Positions 8,042 through 15,856 are shown, counted from the first letter of the stretch. The stretch is DNA of 64,000 nt from an uncultured Sphingomonadaceae bacterium (GCA_947488845.1 CANLBM010000001.1:1-64000); one strand, 5' to 3'. Notes: generated by a model from the sequence alone, not told the origin. Numbers and translations: made by a program.

Positions 8042-8124
8042 AAACCTTTTTTCCCTCTGATACGATCTTGATCGGGACTTCTTCTGTAGCCCTTCTGTTT
8101 GATACAACGTTGCCGGTAATGCAC

Positions 8125-8162
8125 GCCTCCCCTCCAATCCTTGCGGGGATTGAAGGGGAGGC
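8125..8162. repeat. Long hairpin in mobilization region
   Basis: Two 16-base arms, 8125-8140 and 8147-8162, are complementary except for one position and enclose a six-base loop. Neither side is followed by a T-run, so it is not a simple intrinsic terminator. It sits 20 bases after the stop of the ParA-like gene and about 85 bases from the candidate nic site, so it could be part of the transfer origin, a single-strand initiation site, or an mRNA-stabilising hairpin. Confidence 0.6.
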
Positions 8163-8182
8163 ATTGCGGTACAGGCTCGGAG

Positions 8183-9109
8183 TCAAAGCGGTTTCCTCAA
8201 TTCGAGGAACTTATGTAGGTGTTCGTCGCATTTGACGCAGGACTGGAGGTATTGTTGGCCGGCGCCGACAACCATTGTCTTATGACCGCATCTTTTGAAT
8301 CCATTGTATTCGAACAATGAATCGTCGCTGGACACAAAACCGTCAACCATTGCATATTCCGGTGCGCTTGCTGCCATAGCCTGCAACTTGGGGATTGCTG
8401 CCTCAGCACCGAGAAATTGCGCGAAGTTATTTGACTGAGCAATGTCCAACAATCGTAGAGCTATCTGCTTGCATACCAGTTGAAAATCCGCAGGCGAATT
8501 TAGCAACAATTCTGCCGGCAGTATTTTGCGGCTAGCATAAACATCCACTTGGGAGGCGTTCAAATATGGGAAGCTTACAACAGGAATTTGCGATGCCAAT
8601 TCCGGTAACGGATGAAAATCATCCTTGACGCCGGAGTATGTATCTATCCGCAATACCCGCTTGGAAACCCAATTATATGTTTCACATGCTTTTTCTATAT
8701 CGTTCGCGACACCCTGATTGAGTGGAGTTTGATTGAGCAATAAGCACGAATTCCTGATTCCGACCGATTTAATGATTTCGGCCGCGGGTATCATTGTCGC
8801 CCGGTCAACTAAGCCGGTGTCACCGTTGTCCTGAAAAATTATGTCAGCGCTTCGATATTTATCCAGAATTTTCGTGCCGTCACCATATTCATTGCCAAAT
8901 TTCTCGACGGGATATTTTGAATTTTTCAAAGCTTCGGTGAGGTCTCTTGATGGCTGGCCACCATCGACTAGTCCGATCTTCAGCCCAGCGATTATAGCGA
9001 TTGAGGCAACGTCCATCAGAGCTAAGGTTTTGGTTGAACATACTCCCACGGGACCATTAATTATAAGTCCGGGTTGAGTTTCATCTTTACGCAATTTTTC
9101 TAAAGTCAT
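8183..9109 (-). CDS. ParA/VirC1-like protein, degenerate P-loop
   Basis: This is a 308-residue protein. Near the N-terminus, GLIINGPVGVCSTKTLALMD looks like the deviant Walker A region of ParA/MinD/VirC1 proteins, followed by AGLKIGLVDGG in the place of the signature Asp strand. The canonical GGxGK[ST] is altered to GPVGVCSTKT, so ATP binding may be changed. A CGH...CVKC pattern near the C-terminus could bind zinc. AAAGGAG lies seven bases before the ATG. Next to the mob genes, a role in relaxosome positioning or partition, as for VirC1 or StbC-like proteins, is an inference. Confidence 0.5.
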   Translation of the reverse strand: MTLEKLRKDETQPGLIINGPVGVCSTKTLALMDVASIAIIAGLKIGLVDGGQPSRDLTEALKNSKYPVEKFGNEYGDGTKILDKYRSADIIFQDNGDTGLVDRATMIPAAEIIKSVGIRNSCLLLNQTPLNQGVANDIEKACETYNWVSKRVLRIDTYSGVKDDFHPLPELASQIPVVSFPYLNASQVDVYASRKILPAELLLNSPADFQLVCKQIALRLLDIAQSNNFAQFLGAEAAIPKLQAMAASAPEYAMVDGFVSSDDSLFEYNGFKRCGHKTMVVGAGQQYLQSCVKCDEHLHKFLELRKPL

Positions 9110-9270
9110 TTCGAGGCTCCTTTTGTTACAATGCTCTCGGAATTTGAAATTCCGATACAGTTCAGTTTCGTGAAAGTTGTCATACTAGTCTCCTTTTGCG
9201 GGCAAGTTTCTAGACACAGCGCTGCCCGCTACTGCTGTCGCTGTTTTCAAAAATTACTTGGAAATCTGGA

Positions 9271-9801
9271 TTATATGCTGTCGGGCTTATCGTTTCCCAG
9301 ACCGAGAATTAATCCGTTCAAAATGTCGTCTTCGTGATCGTTTTTGGGATTTTCCACCGGCGTTGGGTCCATTTCAGGAATGCGGCTACGCTCCGCCAGC
9401 ACAATGGCCTCTGGATCTTTGACTGGCGCGCTAATCCTTTGACCGGAATCTTTAGTCTTGACCTTGCGCTTGCGATTCCGGGGTTTCAGTATCCTGTTGA
9501 TTTCAGGATTGTTTAATTCACGCAGTTTTGCACGAAGCTTACGCTTGAATGTGTCACCGCTTGCACCGGGCACGAGATCTTCCAGCGCCTGCAAAATATC
9601 TTTCATATCTAAAGATGGATTCTCTAGCATCACGTTTTTGACGTCATTAACAACTGAGGCTGCGAGACTATCCTTTGTTTTGGAAGCGTTATTAATTCTT
9701 TTGTTGGCGACTACTTTTACAGCTTGTGAAAGCGTGTTACCAAACCCAGAAGCAGGTTCTTCTTTATGTATACTGGGGTCGTTGGCATTATCGTTGTTCA
9801 T
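9271..9801 (-). CDS. Hypothetical island protein
   Basis: The protein has 176 residues from the ATG at 9801, with GGAG seven bases upstream; the frame is open to 9825. It is hydrophilic and charged. A central helical part (SLDMKDILQALEDLVPGASG, then KRKLRAKLREL) is followed by a basic stretch and an acidic C-terminus. I do not recognise the family. It lies upstream of the ParA-like gene on the same strand with a 160-base gap that holds no other gene. It might be an accessory or partition partner of that protein. Confidence 0.5.
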   Translation of the reverse strand: MNNDNANDPSIHKEEPASGFGNTLSQAVKVVANKRINNASKTKDSLAASVVNDVKNVMLENPSLDMKDILQALEDLVPGASGDTFKRKLRAKLRELNNPEINRILKPRNRKRKVKTKDSGQRISAPVKDPEAIVLAERSRIPEMDPTPVENPKNDHEDDILNGLILGLGNDKPDSI

Positions 9802-9839
9802 ACTAATCTCCATATCTAATTGCAAAACAGCTATTTTAA

Positions 9840-9845
9840 ATTATA
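9840..9845 (-). promoter_or_regulatory. Possible -10 box for 9,801 gene
   Basis: The minus strand reads TATAAT 39 bases upstream of the start of the hypothetical gene at 9801, inside a very AT-rich patch. No clear -35 hexamer is at the right distance. Confidence 0.3.
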
Positions 9846-9858
9846 TTTTAAACCATAC

Positions 9859-10053
9859 TCACTGTTTTTCTAAAGATACGTAGTCATTTAGCTCATCTAA
9901 AAATCTTAATAACTCACTACGAAGTATCAAAGTCCTTCTGCCATATGTCTTGGCACAAATATCGCCTTTTTTAAGGGCTTTATATATGTTGACTCGGGAT
10001 AAGCTTGAAATTTGACTTACCTCGTGAATTGAATACGCATATTTTTCTAACAC
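9859..10053 (-). CDS. Excisionase/AlpA-like helix-turn-helix protein
   Basis: This is a 64-residue winged-helix DNA-binding protein of the helix-turn-helix 17/excisionase type. YSIHEVSQISSLSRVNIYKA forms the HTH and GRRTLILRSELLRFL the wing and last helix. Such proteins direct excision of integrated elements or activate mobilization genes. The start is the GTG at 10053, with AAAGGTG five bases upstream. It is divergent from an XRE-type regulator about 100 bases away, a layout typical of a control switch. Whether it helps an integrase outside the window or acts only as a regulator cannot be told here. Confidence 0.75.
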   Translation of the reverse strand: MLEKYAYSIHEVSQISSLSRVNIYKALKKGDICAKTYGRRTLILRSELLRFLDELNDYVSLEKQ

Positions 10054-10090
10054 TGCTCACCTTTCAATATTGTTGTAGTAAGTTATAGGA

Positions 10091-10119
10091 TTGACTTGCA
10101 GCAGTTATGGAAATATGCC
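10091..10119 (+). promoter_or_regulatory. Candidate promoter of XRE regulator
   Basis: TTGACT at 10091-10096 and TATGCC at 10114-10119 are separated by 17 bases and lie about 40 bases before the ATG at 10157. The -35 is good; the -10 matches only at its first three positions. Confidence 0.35.
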
Positions 10120-10156
10120 TCAATAATTGATAAAAAAATTTCTGGGGCAATTTGTG

Positions 10157-10813
10157 ATGAAACCGCGACAACATATCTATGAGCCAGGGATGCGCTTGCG
10201 CGGTGACTTTGGAGCGGAGCTTCGTCGCTTGCGTCGCAGCTTTAGAGGCACTTATCGCATCGGCCTAACGCTTGGCGAATTATCTCGAAAGTTGAATATT
10301 GATCGCATGACTTTAAATCGCATTGAACTTGGCAAGCAGCACCCATCTTTAAAGACATACGCAGTGATCAAAGACACTTTTGAGAGTTATGAGGTGGATT
10401 GGCTGATAAAAAGCACCACAAACGATTGTCTTCCTGCACACTATGCGAAAGCTATCGACTATGAGTCTTACGAGGCGCAGTGTTTAATTGGAGAAATGAT
10501 ATTCCAGCGGCGAATTAGCCAACCTAGTAAATCTGGAACATCTCACAAATCCGCTGATCGAATGACACTTCAGGAACTTGCCGCTGCTGCGTCGGTCTCG
10601 GCCTCCACCATGTCTCGAATTGAAAATGGCCGTGTTCTGTCGAAGAAAATTTTCGAAATCTGCGAAATTAGTTCAGACGAGAGGGAAATCCGCGTCATAA
10701 ACACGCAATTTGCCAAATGCCTAGGGTTCAAGGATGAAAAAGAATGCACTGAATGGCTGGATGAGGTAAATAGGTTTGTGATCGAGATCCAACCGAATAG
10801 CGGCGTTGCATAA
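10157..10813 (+). CDS. XRE-type regulator with two HTH motifs
   Basis: The protein has 218 residues from the ATG at 10157, which follows a GGGG run; the frame is open upstream to a TTG at 10127. Two helix-turn-helix segments are visible: LTLGELSRKLNIDRMTLNRIE in the first half and MTLQELAAAASVSASTMSRIE in the second. Each has the XRE pattern of a helix, a turn and a recognition helix ending in RIExG. The protein likely represses or balances island genes, in particular the divergent excisionase-like gene. It is the last gene of the island before tRNA-Gly. Duplicated XRE domains in one chain are less common than single ones. Confidence 0.75.
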   Translation: MKPRQHIYEPGMRLRGDFGAELRRLRRSFRGTYRIGLTLGELSRKLNIDRMTLNRIELGKQHPSLKTYAVIKDTFESYEVDWLIKSTTNDCLPAHYAKAIDYESYEAQCLIGEMIFQRRISQPSKSGTSHKSADRMTLQELAAAASVSASTMSRIENGRVLSKKIFEICEISSDEREIRVINTQFAKCLGFKDEKECTEWLDEVNRFVIEIQPNSGVA

Positions 10814-10908
10814 TCAATAGCGTGGTATCTCGGTGGTAGCCATCCATTCTGGCTGCGAATAGTTCCTACCGTTAGAAACTATAAGTATCTCAAAAATAAT
10901 AGAAAAAC

Positions 10909-10983
10909 TGGAGCGGGCGAAGAGATTCGAACTCTCGACCCCAACCTTGGCAAGGTTGTGCTCTACCCCTGAGCTACGCCCGC
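10909..10983 (-). tRNA. tRNA-Gly (GCC)
   Basis: The minus strand folds as a complete cloverleaf: acceptor GCGGGCG (10983-10977) pairs with CGCCCGC (10919-10913), then the discriminator T (10912) and an encoded CCA (10911-10909). The anticodon loop contains TTGCCAA, giving anticodon GCC for glycine codons GGC/GGU. The T-loop GTTCGAATC is present. The 3' end faces the mobile island, so this gene is the likely integration site. Confidence 0.97.
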
Positions 10984-11204
10984 TCGGCGTTGCTGCGACA
11001 CTTGGGTAATCACTTGGTCAGCAGCAGTTGAGGCGCGCGGTTAGCATGGGTTTTTATACCCCGCAAGCCCCAATCAACCTCTAGTTGACTACAAATGCAA
11101 AAATATCCTTGGCATTGGCGCGCCGGACCCCACATAAAGCCCACAAGTTAAACGATTTGGGCGCGAGTCCGGGCATTGGTCCCGCGCCATAACAGGAGCA
11201 TCAC

Positions 11205-12113
11205 GTGGCAACAGCAGGACTGACAGTCGAAGAACAGAAAGCGGTAGAAGTCTTCCAGCGGGAGGTCGTGACACCGAGCATGGACAAGCTCGTCATCCTC
11301 GATTTCTGGGCAGAATGGTGCGGGCCGTGCAAGGCACTGACGCCGGTGCTCGAGAAAGTTGCGGCGCAATATGCGGATCGCGGCGTTATATTGGCCAAGC
11401 TCAATGTCGACGAGAATAAATTTATTGCCGCACAATTCCAGGTGCAGTCGATCCCGACCGTCTATGCGATTTTTCAGGGCAAACCGGTGGCCGACCTGAC
11501 CAGCGCCCGCACCGAAAGCCAATTATCCTCGATGCTCGACCAGCTGCTCGAAAAGCTTCCGGTTGGCGGCGGGGCGGAACCCGAACAGGATGTCGCGCCC
11601 TTGCTCGCGATGGGCGAAGAAGTCCTGGGTGAAGGCGATGCCGAGCGTGCCGCCGGGATTTTCGCGCAGATTGCCGACCTGGCGCCCGATAATGTCGAGG
11701 CGGTTGGCGGACTGATTCGCGCGCTGGTTGCGGCGGACCATATAGAGCAAGCAGAAGCAGCGCTCGCCGGCTTGCCGGACGATCTGCGCAGCGATCCCGC
11801 GATCGAACGGGCGCAGACAACCCTGCAACTGGCCAAGGACAAACCGGATGCCGGTGCGTTGGAAGCCTTGAAGGCGGCTGTAGCTGCTGATGGCAAGGAC
11901 CATCAGGCCCGGTTCGACCTCGCCAGCGCGCTTATCGCAACTGGTGACCATGATGGGGCCGCCGAGCATCTGCTGACCATCATCGCTGCCGACAAGGACT
12001 GGAACGATGGCGCGGCACGCCTGAAATTGCTGTCGCTGTTCGAAATGGTCGGCCTTGAAGACGAATGGGTTGCCGCCACCCGCCGCAAACTCAGCGCCGT
12101 GCTGTTCGGATGA
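11205..12113 (+). CDS. Thioredoxin-TPR co-chaperone (CnoX/YbbN-like)
   Basis: This 302-residue protein has a thioredoxin domain (residues 1-110, active site WCGPC at 38-42 and a later SIPTVYAI cis-proline loop) followed by TPR-like helices to the end. That is the layout of CnoX/YbbN, cytoplasmic holdases that guard proteins from oxidative damage and pass them to GroEL. Unlike the redox-dead E. coli protein, both cysteines are kept here, so redox activity is likely. The start is the GTG at 11205 with AGGAG seven bases upstream. The next gene starts in the ATGA overlap, forming a three-gene operon. Confidence 0.85.
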   Translation: MATAGLTVEEQKAVEVFQREVVTPSMDKLVILDFWAEWCGPCKALTPVLEKVAAQYADRGVILAKLNVDENKFIAAQFQVQSIPTVYAIFQGKPVADLTSARTESQLSSMLDQLLEKLPVGGGAEPEQDVAPLLAMGEEVLGEGDAERAAGIFAQIADLAPDNVEAVGGLIRALVAADHIEQAEAALAGLPDDLRSDPAIERAQTTLQLAKDKPDAGALEALKAAVAADGKDHQARFDLASALIATGDHDGAAEHLLTIIAADKDWNDGAARLKLLSLFEMVGLEDEWVAATRRKLSAVLFG

Positions 12114-12730
12114 GCGAAACCAAACGGCTATCGATTTTCCCGCTGGCCGGGGCGCTGCTGTTTCCCGGCATGCATCTGCCGCTGCACATATTCGAGGAAC
12201 GCTACCGCGCGCTGATCAACGATGCGATGGCGCGCGACCGGCAGATCGGGATGATCCAGCCCAAGGAAGGGGGGAGTCACCCTGCCCTGTTCGACATTGG
12301 CTGCCTCGGCAAGATCATCGATATCGAGGCGCTGGATGACGGCCGCTTCAACGTGGTGCTGGAAGGTGTCGCCCGGTTCCGCATTGTCGAGGAAATCGAC
12401 GCGTCGACGGCGTTTCGCCAGGTAAGGGCCGAAATCGAAGACGATCAGGAACTGGACGAAGTGCTGGCCAGCGCGGAACGCGCCGCACTGGAGATTGAAT
12501 CGCGTAAATTTGCGGATCTGCAGGGCTATCAGGTCGACTGGGACAGTATTGGCCGACTCGACGACATGGCCTTTGTCAACGGCATCGCCCAGATCGCGCC
12601 TTTCGACGCTGCTTCGAAACAGGCACTGCTCGAGGTCGACGGCCTCGCCAATCGTGCCGAGCTTATCATCCAGCTGCTGGAGTTTTTCGGCCGCCAGGAT
12701 GGCGATGATGATCGGGTCACGTTGCAATGA
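12110..12730 (+). CDS. LON substrate-binding domain protein
   Basis: The protein has 206 residues and consists of the LON N-terminal (LonSB/PUA-like) domain alone, without ATPase or protease parts. The start [20 protein letters not shown] and [12 protein letters not shown] are characteristic. Such stand-alone proteins are common in alphaproteobacteria; their job is unclear but probably involves peptide or protein recognition. The ATG at 12110 overlaps the stop of the cnoX-like gene by four bases and the gene's own stop overlaps the next start. The longer upstream frame to 12065 is inside cnoX and was rejected. Confidence 0.85.
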   Translation: MSETKRLSIFPLAGALLFPGMHLPLHIFEERYRALINDAMARDRQIGMIQPKEGGSHPALFDIGCLGKIIDIEALDDGRFNVVLEGVARFRIVEEIDASTAFRQVRAEIEDDQELDEVLASAERAALEIESRKFADLQGYQVDWDSIGRLDDMAFVNGIAQIAPFDAASKQALLEVDGLANRAELIIQLLEFFGRQDGDDDRVTLQ

Positions 12731-12924
12731 CCGATGGGACCGCAACCGATGGAAAGCGGACAATTGATCCGGAGCTGCTGGAAATACTGGTTTGCCCGAT
12801 AAGCCGCGGACCGCTTGTCCATGATATCGAAGCGCAGGAACTGATCAGCGAAACGGCGGGTCTGGCCTATCCCATACGGAACGGGATTCCGGTTATGCTG
12901 GTTGAAGAAGCGCGTCGATTATAG
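12727..12924 (+). CDS. Trm112-like protein (UPF0434/YcaR)
   Basis: This 65-residue protein has [14 protein letters not shown] and [13 protein letters not shown], the pattern of the Trm112/YcaR family. These small proteins activate methyltransferases in eukaryotes and archaea; the bacterial role is not settled. The zinc-site cysteines of other members are mostly lost here: only the C of VCP remains. The start lies in an ATGA overlap with the LON-domain gene. Confidence 0.85.
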   Translation: MTDGTATDGKRTIDPELLEILVCPISRGPLVHDIEAQELISETAGLAYPIRNGIPVMLVEEARRL

Positions 12925-12965
12925 AGTGGCATCGCCACATCTGACGCAATGGCGCGGGTGTCGGA

Positions 12966-13133
12966 TTACATCGCGTCAGACACGGATCCGCCAGGCTGCC
13001 CCTCTTCGGCAGCGATGCTGGGAGCCAAGGAAATTGCCAGAGTCAAGGCCGTGACGATGGAACCCCAGGCCACGACATGTCCGAGGAACAATTCCTTTTC
13101 CCTGCGGTTCAGATTTAATCTACGGCGTTTCAT
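12966..13133 (-). CDS. Small membrane protein
   Basis: The protein has 55 residues from the ATG at 13133, which has GGA five bases upstream; the frame is open to 13163. A basic N-terminus (MKRRRLNLNRREKELF) is followed by one hydrophobic helix (about 19-40) and a short polar tail, giving a likely N-in inner-membrane topology. I do not recognise a family. It is transcribed toward the Trm112-like gene on the other strand. Confidence 0.4.
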   Translation of the reverse strand: MKRRRLNLNRREKELFLGHVVAWGSIVTALTLAISLAPSIAAEEGQPGGSVSDAM

Positions 13134-13786
13134 TTTTTCCAATTCAATCTCGATCGACCGCAAATTTTTTGCTGGCCTCCAAATAATGTTTTCGGTTCCA
13201 AGAAATAACCCGGAAGTGACAAAGCAAATTCAGCCGAATTTGCGAGGGACGGGGCTATCATGTCCGGGTCGATCATTGCTTGGGAGAAGGTCGACCGACC
13301 CGGATAGATAACCTAAACGAAGCGCATCGGGACCGACCACCTCGTTCAGATCGGATGGGAGCCCATCGTAGCGAGGGAATATTGACCAGAATATTCCATT
13401 CGCTTCATCAATGGCCGTTTGGTGAAGGGCGGACCTGAATCCAGGGGGACCGGAACCATCTCACCGCCTTTCGAACAGACCATTGCCCAGAGCTTCCAAC
13501 CGAACGCCATTGGTTATGCGCCGATCGGATAATCTTCTCGAGTTTCAAACCGTTTCACCAGATGGAAATAGGGTAACAGGTTAACGCCGCCGCGGCACAA
13601 CCGGCAAAAACCCGTCGACCAGGTCATAGATTTGCCGGTTTTTGTTAATTATTTTTAGCGGTAACATCTGATTTTACCTCATTTAATCAAAGCAAAAACC
13701 GGTTCTGATCCAAGCCAACACGCCGGATATGATTTATCTTGTCGATCTTTTTTGCAATATCGCCCTGCCTGATTTATGAATGGCGG
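13134..13786. other. Long gene-free region with hairpin
   Basis: About 650 bases carry no convincing protein gene. One inverted repeat is visible: TCCGGGTC at 13263-13270 and GACCCGGA at 13297-13304, with a 26-base loop. The last 150 bases are AT-rich and should hold the promoter of the regulator at 13787. A non-coding RNA is possible but nothing here proves it. Confidence 0.4.
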
Positions 13787-14314
13787 ATGACCAGTACGCC
13801 TTGTGATGACCTGAACGAAAAGGAAAAAGAGGCCCTCCACCTCCTTTTGCAGGGTCATGATGCCAAAACCGCCGCTCAGGTTTGCGACGTGACTCCCAAT
13901 ATCATCAACGAACGTTTGCGTTCGGCCCGGCAAAAACTGCAGGTAACAAGCAGCAAGGCGGCGGCCCGCATGCTGGCTGACCACGAGGGAATCGCACCCA
14001 AATTTTTTGTGCCCAAGAATATTGGCATTGTCCCAAAGCCCAAATCCGACGCAATTTATCCCTTGCCTGGACAACAGGCAGCGACACCGGACCGGGATAG
14101 GGTCAGGGAAATGCAGGCGACTTACCAGTCTTATGCAACATCCCCCAATCCACCCCTGTCTGTGCCGTTCCGCAAGCAGGGAGAATTGGGTAATGATTTA
14201 AGCAAGGGAGCACGGATCTGGGCTATCGCTGACCTGTCGGTCAAACTAGCCTTCGCATTCGCCTTTGTCTGTCTCGCAGCCATGCTTGTGAGCCGGTTGA
14301 TCAGCCTAAGCTAA
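13787..14314 (+). CDS. LuxR-like HTH regulator with C-terminal anchor
   Basis: The protein has 175 residues from the ATG at 13787. Residues about 8-70 (LNEKEKEALHLLLQGHDAKT, then RLRSARQKL) form a LuxR/sigma-4-like helix-turn-helix. A Pro-rich linker leads to one hydrophobic helix near the C-terminus (LAFAFAFVCLAAMLVSRLI). This points to a membrane-tethered DNA-binding protein with the HTH in the cytoplasm. Similar proteins are frequent in sphingomonads and sit next to small conserved genes as here. The signal it responds to is unknown. The ribosome-binding site is weak, and the frame is open upstream to 13739. Confidence 0.7.
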   Translation: MTSTPCDDLNEKEKEALHLLLQGHDAKTAAQVCDVTPNIINERLRSARQKLQVTSSKAAARMLADHEGIAPKFFVPKNIGIVPKPKSDAIYPLPGQQAATPDRDRVREMQATYQSYATSPNPPLSVPFRKQGELGNDLSKGARIWAIADLSVKLAFAFAFVCLAAMLVSRLISLS

Positions 14315-14372
14315 TTCTCTGTAAATTTGGTCACAAGTCGACGTCGGGGTCATCCGGCGTCTGGAGAATCAC

Positions 14373-14741
14373 ATGTTGAATCAACGTATCGAAGCCGCCC
14401 GTCCGATTGCCAAAAAAATTAACGAAGTCGAAAAATCCCTCAATCTGACGATGATCCAGATGGGCGAACTGATGAGCAGCATCGCTGCCGCACGTCTTGC
14501 GCCCGGTACGCGCTTTTCCCTGACTGCGGGAATCGATGCATCCGAAAAACTGATCGCCGCTGCCGCGCAAACTGCGCGCTCCTACCGGGAAGTTGTGGAA
14601 GCCCATGCCCATTTGGCCGAAGATCGCGAAGATGCTGGATTGCGGGCAGTTGCTCTAGGTGATGTTTTTGAATGTCCGCCGAATCAGGCAACCGCTGCCG
14701 ATGAAAAATCAAGTCCGCTTCGTGTTGTTGAAAGCGCCTAA
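14373..14741 (+). CDS. Hypothetical helical protein
   Basis: This 122-residue protein is mostly helical (IEAARPIAKKINEVEKSLNL to HAHLAEDREDAGL) with a disordered tail. It has no membrane segment and a single cysteine in the tail. GGAG lies six bases before the ATG. It follows the LuxR-like regulator by 58 bases and could be co-transcribed with it and the membrane protein downstream. I recognise no named family. Confidence 0.65.
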   Translation: MLNQRIEAARPIAKKINEVEKSLNLTMIQMGELMSSIAAARLAPGTRFSLTAGIDASEKLIAAAAQTARSYREVVEAHAHLAEDREDAGLRAVALGDVFECPPNQATAADEKSSPLRVVESA

Positions 14742-14791
14742 CAAAACGAGCGAGACTTGACTGCGGCTCTCTTATTTGGTCCGGTCAGCCA

Positions 14792-15250
14792 ATGTCTCGT
14801 ATCGAATTTTTCTTCTCTCTCCTGACGGTCGCTTGCATCTATTCGGCAGTCTGGGGAGGGCAGCCCGAAAAACGGGCCGTGATGGTCTTCATTGTCGGAA
14901 TTGCACTGACGATCATTGCGGCCTCGCCTTCGGACGGCAGATTTGCCCAGCCCGAAATCGGCATTTTGTTAGTCGATATAGCAATATTATTGGCATTTGT
15001 GATGCTGGCGCTGCATGCAGAAAGGTATTGGACGATATGGATTTGCTCGATGCAGGTTATTCAAGTTTTGTCACATATCCCGATAATGATAATCCCAGAG
15101 CTGCTCCCGCAAGCCTATTTCGTCATAGCGGCGATTTGGGTCTATCCGATGCTGATAGTATTGACCGTCGGCACCTATCGGCATCAGCAGCGACTTCGGC
15201 AATTCGGGGCCGACAGATCCTGGAGCGACTTTTCATACTCGCAAAAATAG
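14792..15250 (+). CDS. Small integral membrane protein
   Basis: This 152-residue protein has about four or five membrane helices (for example FFFSLLTVACIYSAVW, AVMVFIVGIALTIIAA and YFVIAAIWVYPMLIVL) and a basic tail ending LRQFGADRSWSDFSYSQK. Sphingomonad phage-like or small membrane proteins with a similar tail are known to me, but no function is. The last 214 bases overlap the possible start of radC in another frame; the C-terminal helices look genuine, so this gene is probably real to its stop. Confidence 0.65.
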   Translation: MSRIEFFFSLLTVACIYSAVWGGQPEKRAVMVFIVGIALTIIAASPSDGRFAQPEIGILLVDIAILLAFVMLALHAERYWTIWICSMQVIQVLSHIPIMIIPELLPQAYFVIAAIWVYPMLIVLTVGTYRHQQRLRQFGADRSWSDFSYSQK

Positions 15251-15792
15251 ACAATGCCTCCGCTGTTGCGAGCGGACTTATCGCCGAGTTCGGCTCCATT
15301 GGCGGCGTATTGCACGGCCAAAGCCGAAAAGCGGAGACCAGTCCCGCCCAGGCAATCCTGTCGCTGGTGCACGAAGCCATGCTGGTCTCGTTCAAGGACG
15401 AGATGATTGACCGTATTTCCCTTTCCAAAGCGGCTGACGTGATCGAATATCTTGTCGTCGCCATGGCGCGCTTGCCGGTGGAAGAAGTCCGGGTATTGTT
15501 TCTGGACAGCAAAAACCGGCTTATCAGCGATGAAGTCGTCAGCAGAGGCACTATTTCCGAAGCGCCCATTTACCCGCGCGAAATTCTGAAACGGTCGCTC
15601 ACTCTGAACGCGACTGCGCTAATCCTTGCGCATAATCATCCTTCCGGTGATCCGAAACCGAGCGAGAACGATATCGACGCCACGCTCAGACTGGTGAAAG
15701 CCGGAAAGGAACTCGGGTTGACCGTTCACGATCACATCATTGTAGGCTGTGAAGGCTGGATCAGTCTTCGAGACTGGGTGGAATTCAAATGA
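15037..15792 (+). CDS. radC: RadC-family JAB/MPN protein
   Basis: The C-terminal domain has the JAB1/MPN metal motif AHNHPSGDPKPSENDID, the hallmark of RadC proteins, preceded by VEEVRVLFLDSKNRL. Residues before it resemble the helix-hairpin-helix part (GRQILERLFILAK, then FGSIGGVL) but are shortened and diverged. RadC proteins were linked to DNA repair, though their real role is disputed. The start is uncertain. An ATG at 15037 gives 251 residues but overlaps the membrane gene by 214 bases; a TTG near 15136 or a later start would cut this. The frame is open back to 14776. Confidence 0.8.
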   Translation: MDLLDAGYSSFVTYPDNDNPRAAPASLFRHSGDLGLSDADSIDRRHLSASAATSAIRGRQILERLFILAKIDNASAVASGLIAEFGSIGGVLHGQSRKAETSPAQAILSLVHEAMLVSFKDEMIDRISLSKAADVIEYLVVAMARLPVEEVRVLFLDSKNRLISDEVVSRGTISEAPIYPREILKRSLTLNATALILAHNHPSGDPKPSENDIDATLRLVKAGKELGLTVHDHIIVGCEGWISLRDWVEFK

Positions 15793-15856
15793 TGGCTCTA
15801 CCGAACCGGAATTCCGGAAAATTTGCAAAAGGCCCGATGCCGGGGAGAACGGAATA

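Larger units (their letters stand above)
1..10908. mobile_element. Integrative mobilizable island (right part)
   Basis: This stretch is visibly AT-richer than the DNA to its right. It carries IS, relaxase, ribbon-helix-helix, ParA-like, excisionase-like and XRE genes, while typical core genes start at once beyond the tRNA. Its right edge abuts the encoded CCA of tRNA-Gly(GCC), whose 3' end points into the island; this is the usual geometry of tRNA-targeting integrative elements. The left edge, the second att copy and any integrase lie outside the window. With a relaxase but no mating-pair or coupling-protein genes in view, a mobilizable rather than self-transmissible element is inferred. The base-composition change was judged by eye. 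Confidence 0.7.

Noticed and set aside
8125..8162. Hairpin as a simple Rho-independent terminator
   Set aside because: Neither side has a T-run, so it was listed as a structural repeat.
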